NCBI GenBank assembly: GCA_016839915.1
Contig: JAEOTH010000125.1
Span: forward strand, 1-64,000
Direction: 5' to 3'
DNA length: 64,000 bases
Source of the DNA: Promethearchaeota archaeon
GTDB taxonomy: Archaea; Asgardarchaeota; Lokiarchaeia; Sigyniarchaeales; SOKP01
Position 1 is the stretch's first letter. The number at the start of each line of letters is the position of its first letter. Under the pieces are notes generated by a model, which had not been told where the DNA came from, searched no databases, and saw nothing but the letters and a program-made list of their open reading frames with translations. The translations under genes and the position numbers were made by a program. Shown piece after piece: positions 18,571 to 29,097 of this stretch.

Positions 18571-19380
18571 TCAATTAGATTTTACTAATTCTTTTACATT
18601 TTCCATAATTGATGGAAGTACTTCTTCAATTAAATTGTCAAATCTTATATCTGCCACGTGATCATATGGAGTATCACCTTTATTTAAAATAATAAGTTTA
18701 GCTCCATTTTCCTTTGCATACCTTGGCATATTTGCTGCGGGTGTAACTACTAAGGATGATCCAATTACAAAGAACACATCAGATTTTTGAGATCGTTGTA
18801 TCGATTCTTCAAGTTCATCATAGGGTAATGGATCACCAAAATTTACAATACTAGAGATTAATCTTCCCTCACAATGAGGACAGGTTGGTTGACCTTCTCG
18901 AATAGGATATGTTCTATATCCTGGACCCCATTTACTTTGGTCCCAACCGGCTTCCTCGAATAACATTTTTTTATTGCATGATAAACACTTCATAAAAAAT
19001 TGATTCCCATGAAGTTCCGCTAGAATATCAAAAGGAATTCCCGATTTAGCATGAAGTCCATCTACATTTTGAGAGATGAGATAATACAGTTTTCCCATTT
19101 CCATGAGTTCCACAATCGCATAATGATTAGAGTTTGGTTTCACTTGATCCCAAGCTATTCTTGGTTTAGGGGGTGGTAATCCCTTATCACGGCGAGTCCA
19201 TACACCATCAGGGCCTCTATAGTCAGGTAATCCACTTCCAGTAGAAATTCCTGCACCAGTAAATATTACTAATCGTTTTGATTCAGCTATCCATTTAGCT
19301 GCTAAGTCAATTTTTTCTGCTAAATTCATAAAAGTCATAAAAAAAGAAGGCTTTAAAAGATTTTTGTTATGTCTATTCAA
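18571..19380 (-). CDS. Sir2-family NAD-dependent deacylase
   Basis: IFTGAGISTGSGLPDYRGPDGVWT...LISQNVDGLHAKSG...ELHGN...SCNKK...CPHCEGRLISSIVNFGD...VIGSSLVVTPAA. Confidence 0.95.
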   Translation of the reverse strand: MNRHNKNLLKPSFFMTFMNLAEKIDLAAKWIAESKRLVIFTGAGISTGSGLPDYRGPDGVWTRRDKGLPPPKPRIAWDQVKPNSNHYAIVELMEMGKLYYLISQNVDGLHAKSGIPFDILAELHGNQFFMKCLSCNKKMLFEEAGWDQSKWGPGYRTYPIREGQPTCPHCEGRLISSIVNFGDPLPYDELEESIQRSQKSDVFFVIGSSLVVTPAANMPRYAKENGAKLIILNKGDTPYDHVADIRFDNLIEEVLPSIMENVKELVKSN

Positions 19381-20638
19381 TATCGCTTAAATTCACACCT
19401 TTCGTTTCCTTTAAAAATCTAAGAACTAGAAAAAACACAACAATGAATAATAAACTAAATATTAAAAAAGACACTGCTAATCCTTTATTGAATGTAATTA
19501 TACTACTTAATATGAGTCCGACTGTAATCCCAACTGAACTTGCTAACGTTTTTAATCCTACTCCAGTCCCTCTTGATTGAGTAGGTATAATTTCTAACGC
19601 CATGATACTAATTAATATTCGTAAGCCCCAGTATGATAAGTTCGCGAAAGCAGCCCCTATCGTAACCAATGTCAAAGCTCCCTCAGAAAGATTAACTCCT
19701 AAAACAATAAGTAATATAGAAAGTGGAAATATAATTGAAAATATGTAACATAAAGATTTCCTTCCTATTTTATCTGCCGTTGCCCCTGTTATAAAATAAC
19801 CTATTATTGAAGCAATACCCATAACCCACACTATCATATCGACATCATCTGCAGTAAAACTATCAGATAGAAAATCTTCTCCAACTAAAATGAAAACATT
19901 ATTCAATCCAACAATCAAACTTATAATTAGAATTATTATGAATTCTCTTCTTCTTGTGGACTTAAATATTGTTTGGAGATTTTCTTTGAAAATTTTTCGC
20001 TTTTCTTTTACTATTGAGTTATCCATTTTTATTTCTAAATATTTTGAAGTTTCTTTAAAACTAAAGAAGATAATTAAGCTTAATGGAATTCCTAATATAA
20101 TAGCGAAATATGTCATACCTCTCCAATTAATAACAATATCATGAAAAACAGGTATGAGTAATGCCCCAACTACTCCACCGACCAATACAAGGTTAGTATA
20201 TAAAGCTCTTTTGTCAGACGGACTCTCCTCATTAATATAAATAACCCAAATATCTGAATTAAAGAAAAAATATAATAAAAACAAAAAGATAGTATAAACA
20301 ATAATATTATTCGCGAAATTAATGAATAGTGAGGCAATACCCATCCCAAAAACAGTAAAAGCTAAAAGAAGTTTTCTTCCCACTTTATCTGCTAGATATT
20401 GGTTAAGAAAGACAAAATACATACCTAATGTTGCTATTGCCACAAAAATTTGAAAAAATGAGATAGCTGCATTTGGTAATAAATATGGGAAAAATTCGCT
20501 TGATATTTCAGAAACTACAACATTCAAACTATTAGTAGTGTAGGTATCGAGAATTTCAACGAATATTAAGATAAAAATCATATATTTAAAATATGAGAAG
20601 AATTGTCTTTTCACTGGTTTTAATTTATGATCACTCAT
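19373..20638 (-). CDS. MFS transporter
   Basis: About 12 TM segments; NQYLADKVGRKLL and ATADKIGRKSL motifs; overlaps the Sir2 gene by 8 nt. Confidence 0.9.
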   Translation of the reverse strand: MSDHKLKPVKRQFFSYFKYMIFILIFVEILDTYTTNSLNVVVSEISSEFFPYLLPNAAISFFQIFVAIATLGMYFVFLNQYLADKVGRKLLLAFTVFGMGIASLFINFANNIIVYTIFLFLLYFFFNSDIWVIYINEESPSDKRALYTNLVLVGGVVGALLIPVFHDIVINWRGMTYFAIILGIPLSLIIFFSFKETSKYLEIKMDNSIVKEKRKIFKENLQTIFKSTRRREFIIILIISLIVGLNNVFILVGEDFLSDSFTADDVDMIVWVMGIASIIGYFITGATADKIGRKSLCYIFSIIFPLSILLIVLGVNLSEGALTLVTIGAAFANLSYWGLRILISIMALEIIPTQSRGTGVGLKTLASSVGITVGLILSSIITFNKGLAVSFLIFSLLFIVVFFLVLRFLKETKGVNLSDIE

Positions 20639-20844
20639 GTTTACTTATTTCTACCTTGATAAATTAAAATCTTCTTCTTTTTATAATTTCAAAAATAGCG
20701 CATTTTAAATAATTATAGTCAAATAAAAAATAGCTAGATACTAAGTGTCAGCAAATAGAATGGTTAATATAAGACCTTATAAGTTTTTGCATTAATCAAT
20801 ATTTAAATAAAAAATATTTGATCATTGAATTAGTATAACAAAGG

Positions 20845-21249
20845 TTGAGGATCATTTTATCATATAGAATTAATTTTGATATGGAAGCTTTAAAAACGAC
20901 AGAAGCTAATTATGTAAAAGTAAAATATACATTAGAACAGAGTAAATTAATTGAAGATATATCTAGGGTATTATGTATAATTATCCAAATTTCAGAAGTG
21001 GCAATGAGAGGTATTGTTTGGAATGCTCTAAGAGAATGGCAATTAAAAAACAATAAAATTATTGCGGAAATAGCAGAAATGCCTATTGCGAGACGCTTAA
21101 ATGCTGTGAAAGAGATATTTTATCTAGGAAACAAAATATTAAAAAGAATGTTAAGACAACCAAAATCTAAAAATGAAATTATCCTTGACATAGCATTTGA
21201 AAAATCATTCAAATATTACCTTAATTATATAAGTAAAGATTCTCGATAA
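20845..21249 (+). CDS. Uncharacterised helical protein (start uncertain; ATG at 20881 possible)
   Basis: Single ORF in an otherwise empty interval; alpha-helical composition. Confidence 0.45.
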   Translation: MRIILSYRINFDMEALKTTEANYVKVKYTLEQSKLIEDISRVLCIIIQISEVAMRGIVWNALREWQLKNNKIIAEIAEMPIARRLNAVKEIFYLGNKILKRMLRQPKSKNEIILDIAFEKSFKYYLNYISKDSR

Positions 21250-21280
21250 TCATTTGTTTATTAAATGTTACTTAAAAAAA

Positions 21281-22033
21281 TTAAATCGAGATTTCTTGTT
21301 TATTCTTGTATTTAAAATCAAGTAAGTTAATGAGAATATCAAAATTTCTTTCGAGATTATAATATTTAATCATTTCGAGGGGTTCTCCGTAATTATCCAG
21401 GGATTTAAGGTTATGTGAATCACATCCAATACCAACCGGGATTTCATATTCTCTTAATTTATCAAAAAATCTTTTATATTTAGGAGAATAAAATGAAGGA
21501 TAGCTGGAGTTAAATTCAAAATATATATTATATTCTTTGAGAAATCTCATTAAAACATCAAGGTTAGTTAATATGAAATATGAAGGATCAAAATGTGCTA
21601 AACCTAAAACCGGGAATTTATTCTTATCAATTATTTGCTTTTTCCAATGATGAACTATATTTTTTACAAAAGCAATTGTCTCATAACTTTGAAGATATTC
21701 AAATAAAATCAACTCAAATCTATCTGCTTTCAGACGCTTTTTAATAAATTGTTCTGTACTTGCAAGATCTATTTCAATGCCTTTAAGCAGTGTTAAATGT
21801 TTATGATTTCTTATTAAATGGTTTTGACAAATCGAAATTTCTCTTAAATATTCTGTAATAATCTCGTTATTATTTAGTTTAGAAACCCATGCTTTCCATG
21901 AGTTTGTAAAATGATCTGTTATTGCGATATACTCTAATTCAAGTTTAAGTGACTTATCGACAATTTTAATAATAGTTTGTTTTCCATCAGAATAATTCGA
22001 ATGTATGTGTAAATTTAATTTTGGGAATTGCAT
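21281..22033 (-). CDS. PHP-domain phosphoesterase
   Basis: LNLHIHSNYSDGKQTI...IAITDHF...LGLAHFDPS...PVGIGCDSHN. Confidence 0.88.
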   Translation of the reverse strand: MQFPKLNLHIHSNYSDGKQTIIKIVDKSLKLELEYIAITDHFTNSWKAWVSKLNNNEIITEYLREISICQNHLIRNHKHLTLLKGIEIDLASTEQFIKKRLKADRFELILFEYLQSYETIAFVKNIVHHWKKQIIDKNKFPVLGLAHFDPSYFILTNLDVLMRFLKEYNIYFEFNSSYPSFYSPKYKRFFDKLREYEIPVGIGCDSHNLKSLDNYGEPLEMIKYYNLERNFDILINLLDFKYKNKQEISI

Positions 22034-22050
22034 ATTTAATTAAAATCCTT

Positions 22051-23919
22051 TTAAATTCCGAGAGTTTTATTCTCTTTATTTAAAAATAAACTAAAAATAC
22101 CACCAAATAATAGCGTAGTAGCAAGAAAAACTAAGATCGCGCCAAATATGTATTCTGCCGCTATTTGAGTTATAATTGTTCCACCAAAAATAAATGGATC
22201 TATAGAAATTATATTTATTGCAAATAAGGAGACTAAAATGAAAATAAATGATGAAGAGACAATTTGGATTATATTAATGACGATGTTAATATTATAAATT
22301 AATTTCGCTTTGCTCTTTTTCAACTCAATAATCTGTCCGATTCCAATATCAATAGCTACTTCCTTTTTATTGACTTTTTTAATAAAGAAGTACACTACTT
22401 CTTTTAATGGGATTATGTCAAAAAATATGGTCCCTAATGCAAAAATACAGAAAAATATGAGAATACGAATTAAAGTAGATGAAAAGATTGAAGAAAAGCT
22501 ACTAAGATTGTTTAAAACCCAAATGAAAATTCCCATAAGTACAACTGCAAAAAATTTCAATCCGGCTAAAGTTAAAATAACTGAATGACGATCTGCGATT
22601 GTTAATAAATAATATGTTATTCCAATGACCAATATAATCAGACCTAGAAGTATAGCATTTGGATTTAACACAAAACTTATAATTAAACATGTGGAGCCAA
22701 CAATTACAGGCAAATAAGGAAAAAATGGTGCTTTAAAGGGGCGATCTAATTCTTTTCTTTTATATCTTAGAATAACAGCAGCAAAATTAACAAAAGCCAA
22801 TCCAAAAAAATATATAAAAGTTGTGATATTCGCTGTAAATCCAATATTTGCAAAGAGAATTGCCAAGACAGTAAAAAATATCGCTATAACTGTTGATACA
22901 ATTATTACTAAAGTAGGTACCTTTGCTTTTTTACTTACCTTTAAAAATCTTTTTGGAATATAATTATCTCTTGCTAGAGCATACATTACAGCCACAGCAG
23001 AACCTAAAGAAGCATTCATTGCGATAAATATTGAAATTGTTGCTGCGATACCCATCAACAAATACCCTGGAAAACCTAATACATTATTCATTATTAATGC
23101 TAATAATATTGGAGATTCATCTAACCCTGTTGTGTCAGAACCAATATTAATCATTACAACAATAGTCATAGATAAGTAAATAAATAGCGTTATTAGAATG
23201 GCAAAGATATTAGTTTTAGGTATATTTTTTGATGGGTTTTTCAAATTTACATTTAAATAAGCTAGATTCGAAGTAATACTAGTAAAAAATATGAATAATG
23301 ATGAGAACCAAACAATAACGGCAAAGAAGTTAGTTTCAGAAAATAAAAAACTTGGATCAAAGTTAGATAAATTAGTAGTAGGAGCAATAAAAAAACCTGC
23401 AAATATAAAAAATCCAAAAATAATTAACAAAACAATTGTAAGTAAAATAAGAGTTCTCAACGCAAATTTATGAGTTCTGAAGATCACTATTGCTGTAAGA
23501 AGAATTGCCAAAATTGCTATTGGAATAAATAATGTTTGAATAATTGTACTAGGAAAAAAGGCCCCTAATACGACTGTAAAAGCTTGAGCTGAAAATGAGA
23601 ATGTTGCGATATTAGCTATCCATAAAAAGAAACCAGTTATAAACGCTAAAAATCCTCCTAAAGCTTGTTTACTAAAGTTGTAAGCTCCACCAGATATGGG
23701 CAAGCTAGTAGATAATTCACTATAGTTTAGAGCAGTAATAAATATTAATACACCACCTAGAATAAGACTAATCAACACTCCAGATTGAGCGTCGTAAATA
23801 GCATCCCCTAAAAGGATAAAAATTGAACCCCCAATACCACATCCAATTCCATACAAGATCCCTGCCAACAATCCCACATGTCGAGTCGGAAGTGCTTGTT
23901 CTTGATCTTTTTCAGTCAA
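22051..23919 (-). CDS. APC-superfamily amino acid permease
   Basis: GLLAGILYGIGCGIGGSIFILLGDAI...ELSTSLPISGGAYNFSKQALGG; about 14 TM segments. Confidence 0.9.
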   Translation of the reverse strand: MTEKDQEQALPTRHVGLLAGILYGIGCGIGGSIFILLGDAIYDAQSGVLISLILGGVLIFITALNYSELSTSLPISGGAYNFSKQALGGFLAFITGFFLWIANIATFSFSAQAFTVVLGAFFPSTIIQTLFIPIAILAILLTAIVIFRTHKFALRTLILLTIVLLIIFGFFIFAGFFIAPTTNLSNFDPSFLFSETNFFAVIVWFSSLFIFFTSITSNLAYLNVNLKNPSKNIPKTNIFAILITLFIYLSMTIVVMINIGSDTTGLDESPILLALIMNNVLGFPGYLLMGIAATISIFIAMNASLGSAVAVMYALARDNYIPKRFLKVSKKAKVPTLVIIVSTVIAIFFTVLAILFANIGFTANITTFIYFFGLAFVNFAAVILRYKRKELDRPFKAPFFPYLPVIVGSTCLIISFVLNPNAILLGLIILVIGITYYLLTIADRHSVILTLAGLKFFAVVLMGIFIWVLNNLSSFSSIFSSTLIRILIFFCIFALGTIFFDIIPLKEVVYFFIKKVNKKEVAIDIGIGQIIELKKSKAKLIYNINIVINIIQIVSSSFIFILVSLFAINIISIDPFIFGGTIITQIAAEYIFGAILVFLATTLLFGGIFSLFLNKENKTLGI

Positions 23920-23982
23920 TTTTTTCTCATTAAAGTTATAATAAGAATTATAATTTAATTGTTAATTTAAAAAGTCGAAATA

Positions 23983-25437
23983 TCAAGACTTTTCCAAATG
24001 GAATATACCCGAGATAATTGATAAAATAGCTCCAATTAATAAGAATAAACCCATTATATAATTGTTTAAATTTCCTAAATTCATAAAATTATAAAATACT
24101 CCTAGAGACCAGATAATAAAAAAAACACCCATCCCTATTAAGATCCCTCCAAAGAATTTAGACGCTCGATAAATAGCAGATAAAACTTCTAATCTATGTA
24201 TTCTGCTTTCCTTATCTCTGATTTCTTTTTCTTGACTTTCTAATTCTAATTTTAGTTTTTGTAAGATTGTTCTTGAATCATTGGTGCTAGTTTCAATAGC
24301 ATCTTTTGCCTTATTCAATTTATCATGTTCTGCGTCCATATGTTTTAATTTTTCAGTTAATGCTTCTAATCTTTCTTCTCTTTGAATATATTCTGTGTTT
24401 GATGTTTCAATATCTTTTTTTAGGTCTAGTATCCTTTTTTCGTTAGCTTCAATGAGGTTCTCTTTAGCAATAATTTGTTCAATCAGGGAATTTGTGGAGT
24501 CATTCAATTCTTGTATTCGAGATTCAATCTCAATCAATTGTTGCTGTTTATCAGTTAATTGTATTTTATATTTAGCAAGGAGTTCTTCATAGGTTTCTCT
24601 TTGTTTTTCCATTTCAGGAAATCCTTCTTTATATTCTTCTAATCTTAATTCGATTTCTTTAATTCTGCTACCTTTTTTATCAATTTGCTCGGTTAAAAGC
24701 TTTTTTTCTTCTTCCTTTGCTTCAATTTCTGAATTTGAGTGTTCTAATTCAAGCTTATTTTTGCTTATTGTGACTCTTAAAGTCTCATTTTCGGCTCGTT
24801 GACTCTTTAGTTTTTTTTCTAATGCTTCTGCTTCTTCCCTCTGTTTTACAAGTAAATCCTCGTTAGATTGTATTTCTTGATTCATTTTTGAAATTTTATT
24901 ACGAAGTTCTTCTTGAGTAGTAATTTTCTCCTTAATCGAGTCAGTAAGTACAATTAAATCCACTTGTCTGGTCTCGTATGCTTTTACTAATTGTTCATTG
25001 TTTTTCAAAAGTTCCATATATTCTTGCTCTAAATTTTCTTTACTTTCTGTTGTAATATTTAGTCTCTCCTCGACATTATTCATCTCTTCTGTTTTATGGA
25101 TATGCTTCTCTTCAAGCTGCTTGATCGTCTCTTCAATTGCAGTAAGATAATCTTCTTTATCATCAATCTTTTTATTAATACTATCAAGCTTTTGTTGAGC
25201 TTCTTTTATTTCTCCGCTAATCTCTTCTATAGCTTTCTTCTCGGTTTCTTTTTCTTCTGCTGTTTCTCCATTAGTTATGGTTTCTGATATATCTTCAATA
25301 CTATTTTCGAAGGTTCTTAGTTTTTTATCTATCATATCTCTTGAGTTTTTAGCTTTAGATAAGTATTCCTTATCTACTCTATCATCTTCCCTTTCCGATT
25401 TAGTTTCCTTTTCTTCTCCTTTAAATTCGTCCGTCAT
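23983..25437 (-). CDS. Long coiled-coil protein with two C-terminal TM helices
   Basis: About 400 aa heptad-rich E/K/Q sequence then FFGGILIGMGVFFIIWSLGVFYNF and YIMGLFLLIGAILSIISGIFH. Confidence 0.8.
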   Translation of the reverse strand: MTDEFKGEEKETKSEREDDRVDKEYLSKAKNSRDMIDKKLRTFENSIEDISETITNGETAEEKETEKKAIEEISGEIKEAQQKLDSINKKIDDKEDYLTAIEETIKQLEEKHIHKTEEMNNVEERLNITTESKENLEQEYMELLKNNEQLVKAYETRQVDLIVLTDSIKEKITTQEELRNKISKMNQEIQSNEDLLVKQREEAEALEKKLKSQRAENETLRVTISKNKLELEHSNSEIEAKEEEKKLLTEQIDKKGSRIKEIELRLEEYKEGFPEMEKQRETYEELLAKYKIQLTDKQQQLIEIESRIQELNDSTNSLIEQIIAKENLIEANEKRILDLKKDIETSNTEYIQREERLEALTEKLKHMDAEHDKLNKAKDAIETSTNDSRTILQKLKLELESQEKEIRDKESRIHRLEVLSAIYRASKFFGGILIGMGVFFIIWSLGVFYNFMNLGNLNNYIMGLFLLIGAILSIISGIFHLEKS

Positions 25438-25803
25438 TTTATGAATATTGGATTATAATATTTTATACCTCATATAGAATTAGAATTGGAAGGTTTATTT
25501 AATTTCTGCAAAAGCAAAATATTTGATTAAACAAGTGTCGATTTAAATAATTAATCATTAACTCATACACTTCTTAAAACTGTTTTATGAAATATTAAAA
25601 TTACAGATATTTAAATTTTGATTTTTCTCTTTTTTTATTTTGATATTAGGATGAAATAAATGAATAAATTTATATATGATTATGTTTTAAATGGTGATTT
25701 GAATTTACTTGAGAAATTTAATCAATATATATGGGATTAGAGTATCTTTTGACTTGAATGAAAGATATCGGTGATATTAGTTTAGCGGAGCTAATAGACA
25801 TAT

Positions 25804-26784
25804 TTACAATAAATTTTTTTTCATTAATAGCATTACATCCTCATATGAAGTATCAGCCATAGGCCCAAAAGATTCAACTTTTAGTGCTCCTGCAGTATTT
25901 GCAAATTGTGCAATTTTTAGAAGATCCCAACCTGCTAAATATCCTATGATAAATGCTCCTCCAAAGGAATCACCTGCTCCAGTAGGATCTTTTTCAATAA
26001 CTTTATAACCTTTTACTTTTAATCCCTTTGATTCATCTGTTGTAAAAACTGTACATCCTTTCTTTCCCTGTTTTAATACAATTATTTTTGGTCCCATCTC
26101 AAGTAATTTTTGACAAGCATTTTCAGATCCTTTTATTCCAGACAACATTTCAGCTTCTTCTCCACTTGGAAGCAAAATTTCTGTGGTCTCTAAAACAGGT
26201 TTACATATTTTTAATATTGTTTCTAAGTTTAACATTTCAGGTCTAAGATTTGGATCAAATGATATTATTACATCTGGATTATGCTTTTTTGCAATCTTGA
26301 TTGCTTTATAGCATGCCTCTCGAGATTTCTTGCTAATTGAGAGAGCACTCCCCGTTATGTGGAGATTTTTAATATTCGAAAAATATTCTGTTTTAATATA
26401 TTTAGGTGATGTATCTCCAGCAGCACCTTTAGCAAAAATAAATTTACGGGATCCATTAGAATTATATTGATTAAATGCAATTCCCGTAGTCAATTCTTCT
26501 GTAAATTTTACTTGAGAGATATCAACATTATCTTTTTTTAATTTTTCAATTATACAATTACCAAAGTTGTCTTTGCCTATTACTCCAATAAATCCAGTAG
26601 ATAAATTAAATGGTTTTCCCATGCGAGAAGCGGAGTCAATAAAGATAGCAGGTGCCCCACTTGGAAAGGGTCCTCTATAAATTGCGCCAATCTCTCCATG
26701 TGGGGTATCTAATTTATCACGCATTATTTCAACTAATAATTCCCCTAATGAAATAATATCAGGATACTTTTTTTCCATTATCAA
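25804..26784 (-). CDS. PfkB-family carbohydrate kinase
   Basis: GELLVEIMRD...GFIGVIGKDNFG...VLKQGKKGCTVF...DPTGAGDSFGGAFIIGYL. Confidence 0.92.
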   Translation of the reverse strand: MIMEKKYPDIISLGELLVEIMRDKLDTPHGEIGAIYRGPFPSGAPAIFIDSASRMGKPFNLSTGFIGVIGKDNFGNCIIEKLKKDNVDISQVKFTEELTTGIAFNQYNSNGSRKFIFAKGAAGDTSPKYIKTEYFSNIKNLHITGSALSISKKSREACYKAIKIAKKHNPDVIISFDPNLRPEMLNLETILKICKPVLETTEILLPSGEEAEMLSGIKGSENACQKLLEMGPKIIVLKQGKKGCTVFTTDESKGLKVKGYKVIEKDPTGAGDSFGGAFIIGYLAGWDLLKIAQFANTAGALKVESFGPMADTSYEDVMLLMKKNLL

Positions 26785-26884
26785 TTTTTCTGTTGCATCA
26801 TGTAATTATTATAAAATAATTTGAAATTCAAAAAATAGTTTCTTTAAGTTTTTGAATGAATAACAAAAAGTTTTGAAAAAAGAA

Positions 26885-27766
26885 TTACTTTACAAATTTC
26901 TGTTTAAATGAGTTGATAGTGCTTGAAATTTCATTGATATGAAGTTTTAATTCTTTTGGGTGCATATCCTTTAACTTATCTAAATTACCAATAATTTCTT
27001 TTAATTCTTCAATCCATAAATTCATAAGAATTTCTTTTTCTTTGTTCTTGCATACTAATTTTATTTCATCAGTAATCCATTCTTTTGCATTTTCTCTTAT
27101 TTGTTTTTTCAGCACATCCACAGTTATTTTTACTAAATCTTGTTCACTTTTAAGGTTCTCTAGGACAGGGTTAAGACTATTTTTAAACTCAATGTTCTCT
27201 TCATTGTATTTTTTAATCATATCTCTAAGAATCTCTTCTTTCGTATTAAATTCTTCTTTGAAATTACTTAAATTGGTTGAAAAATCTGTATTCATATCTT
27301 TTATATTCTTTATAAGAGATTTTATCTTATTCTCGAGATTACTTACATTATCATCTAACTTCTGATCAATTATTTTCAATTTATTTTCAATGTCTAAATT
27401 AAGGGTCTTAATATTTTCATCTAATTTAGTAGAAAGAGTAGTGAATTTATCTTTTAATTCCCTTTCAAACATATTTGCTAGATCTTCGATTTTCTTATTC
27501 ATTGAGTCTCCTTGATCTCTTGATTTTTCATTTACTTTTTCAAGTTGATCAGTTGATTTCCCATCAAGATTAGCAACTTGTTCATTTAGATTTTTTTCAA
27601 GTTTTTTGATTTGATCAGATAATTTCTTTTCTAAATTGTTTATTTGTTCACTTCCTTTTTGCTCAGATTTTTTTAATTGATCATTCAGTTTATTTTCTAA
27701 CTTACTAACTTGTTCTTTTAATTTCTGGAAATCCTTTAAAGAAATTTCTTCTGAAATTTTGTCCAC
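26885..27766 (-). CDS. Coiled-coil protein
   Basis: Heptad-like repeats QINNLEKKLSDQIKKLEKNLNEQVANLDGK... Confidence 0.7.
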   Translation of the reverse strand: MDKISEEISLKDFQKLKEQVSKLENKLNDQLKKSEQKGSEQINNLEKKLSDQIKKLEKNLNEQVANLDGKSTDQLEKVNEKSRDQGDSMNKKIEDLANMFERELKDKFTTLSTKLDENIKTLNLDIENKLKIIDQKLDDNVSNLENKIKSLIKNIKDMNTDFSTNLSNFKEEFNTKEEILRDMIKKYNEENIEFKNSLNPVLENLKSEQDLVKITVDVLKKQIRENAKEWITDEIKLVCKNKEKEILMNLWIEELKEIIGNLDKLKDMHPKELKLHINEISSTINSFKQKFVK

Positions 27767-27803
27767 CTTTTTTCTATTTAAATTTCGATTAATTATGAGT
27801 AAA

Positions 27804-28817
27804 TTACTCGCTAGATTGATTTATTAATTCTAGTCGATTTTCTTTAGCTTTAGAGATAATCTTAACTAATTCAAATTCTTCTCTATTCAATTTTTCTATT
27901 AAGTCAACGCTTTTTTCAAAGTCTTTCTTGGATGGTATAAAAAGTCCTTTCAAATTATCAATTAAATCAATCGCCGATTTAGAGTGAGATTTCTGTATGT
28001 GTTTAATAGTTTTATCAAGTTCAGAGATATCAATTAAAAATTGATCTAGAACATCGTTTTTTTGAGCTTCGTTTACTTCTAACTCTTTTTTAAGGAAATC
28101 ATAATATTTTAATTCTTTAATTTCCTTTTCTTCTATACTTTCCTCTTTATCTTTTGGTTTTACTACGTACTCTTTCAATACAGAATCTAAATTAGTGATA
28201 CTTACAAGTAGAGCTCTCAATTCTTTTTCTTTTTTTCCAATTAATTCTAAAAATTCATTAGCAGTATCTTCAAGGACAACATCAGGATCCATTACTTCTG
28301 CTTTTCTCAAGAAAGTGTGGATCAGTAATTCAAAGCATTCATTTATATTTTCTTTTGTTTTTGTTGATGTAAATAATATATGATCTCTTTTACCTAGAAA
28401 GTGATTCATAGCATTTTTAAGTTTATTTCCGTCTGTTAATAAATCTAATTTGTTCCCCACAATAATAGAGATAAAATCTTCAGAATAATTTTGAACGTTT
28501 TCTAAATATTCTTGCTTGATGTTCTTTAGCGTCTCATTTGGTTTAGATAAATCGAAGACAAATATAGCAACATCAATATTCTTAAAGAACGCTGGATTGA
28601 AAGGATTAAATGATCTTTGACCTCCGAAATCCCATATATTTACTTTGATTGTTGTTGGTTGTTTTTTTAATTCATAATCTTTTCTTAAAGTATTACTTCC
28701 TATAGTCGGAAGATATTCACTAGAAATCTCATTATTTATAAAAGTATTAACTATTGAAGTCTTTCCGACTCCTCCTTCACCAAGAAGGATGAACTTTAGA
28801 TCAATAGTTTTTTTCAA
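27804..28817 (-). CDS. Ras/Arf-like small GTPase with long C-terminal coiled-coil extension
   Basis: G1 GEGGVGKTS, G2 PTIGSN, G3 WDFGGQ, G4 NKLD; about 160-aa helical tail. Confidence 0.9.
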   Translation of the reverse strand: MKKTIDLKFILLGEGGVGKTSIVNTFINNEISSEYLPTIGSNTLRKDYELKKQPTTIKVNIWDFGGQRSFNPFNPAFFKNIDVAIFVFDLSKPNETLKNIKQEYLENVQNYSEDFISIIVGNKLDLLTDGNKLKNAMNHFLGKRDHILFTSTKTKENINECFELLIHTFLRKAEVMDPDVVLEDTANEFLELIGKKEKELRALLVSITNLDSVLKEYVVKPKDKEESIEEKEIKELKYYDFLKKELEVNEAQKNDVLDQFLIDISELDKTIKHIQKSHSKSAIDLIDNLKGLFIPSKKDFEKSVDLIEKLNREEFELVKIISKAKENRLELINQSSE

Positions 28818-29097
28818 ATTAAATTACCTGCAATTTTAATAAGAAATCTAGCACTTACTCAAAATTTTAATTCTTAAAATCTAAATAGGATACATATATT
28901 TAAATTTATTTTTAACAAGCTCTCGTTATTACTTTAGATTATTTTAAGTTATTATCAATTAACAGAAATAAAAAAAAGTAAAATATGATATACATTTGAA
29001 CTCCTTATAAATGACTATAAAATTTTTTATAATCTCTATATTTTATCCAATTAATATTATTAAAAATATTAATCAAGGAGTGTAGTGGTATAAGTAT

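Noticed and set aside
22310-25287. Short plus-strand ORFs opposite the permease and coiled-coil genes
   Set aside because: Antisense, low complexity, no domain; typical of AT-rich six-frame noise
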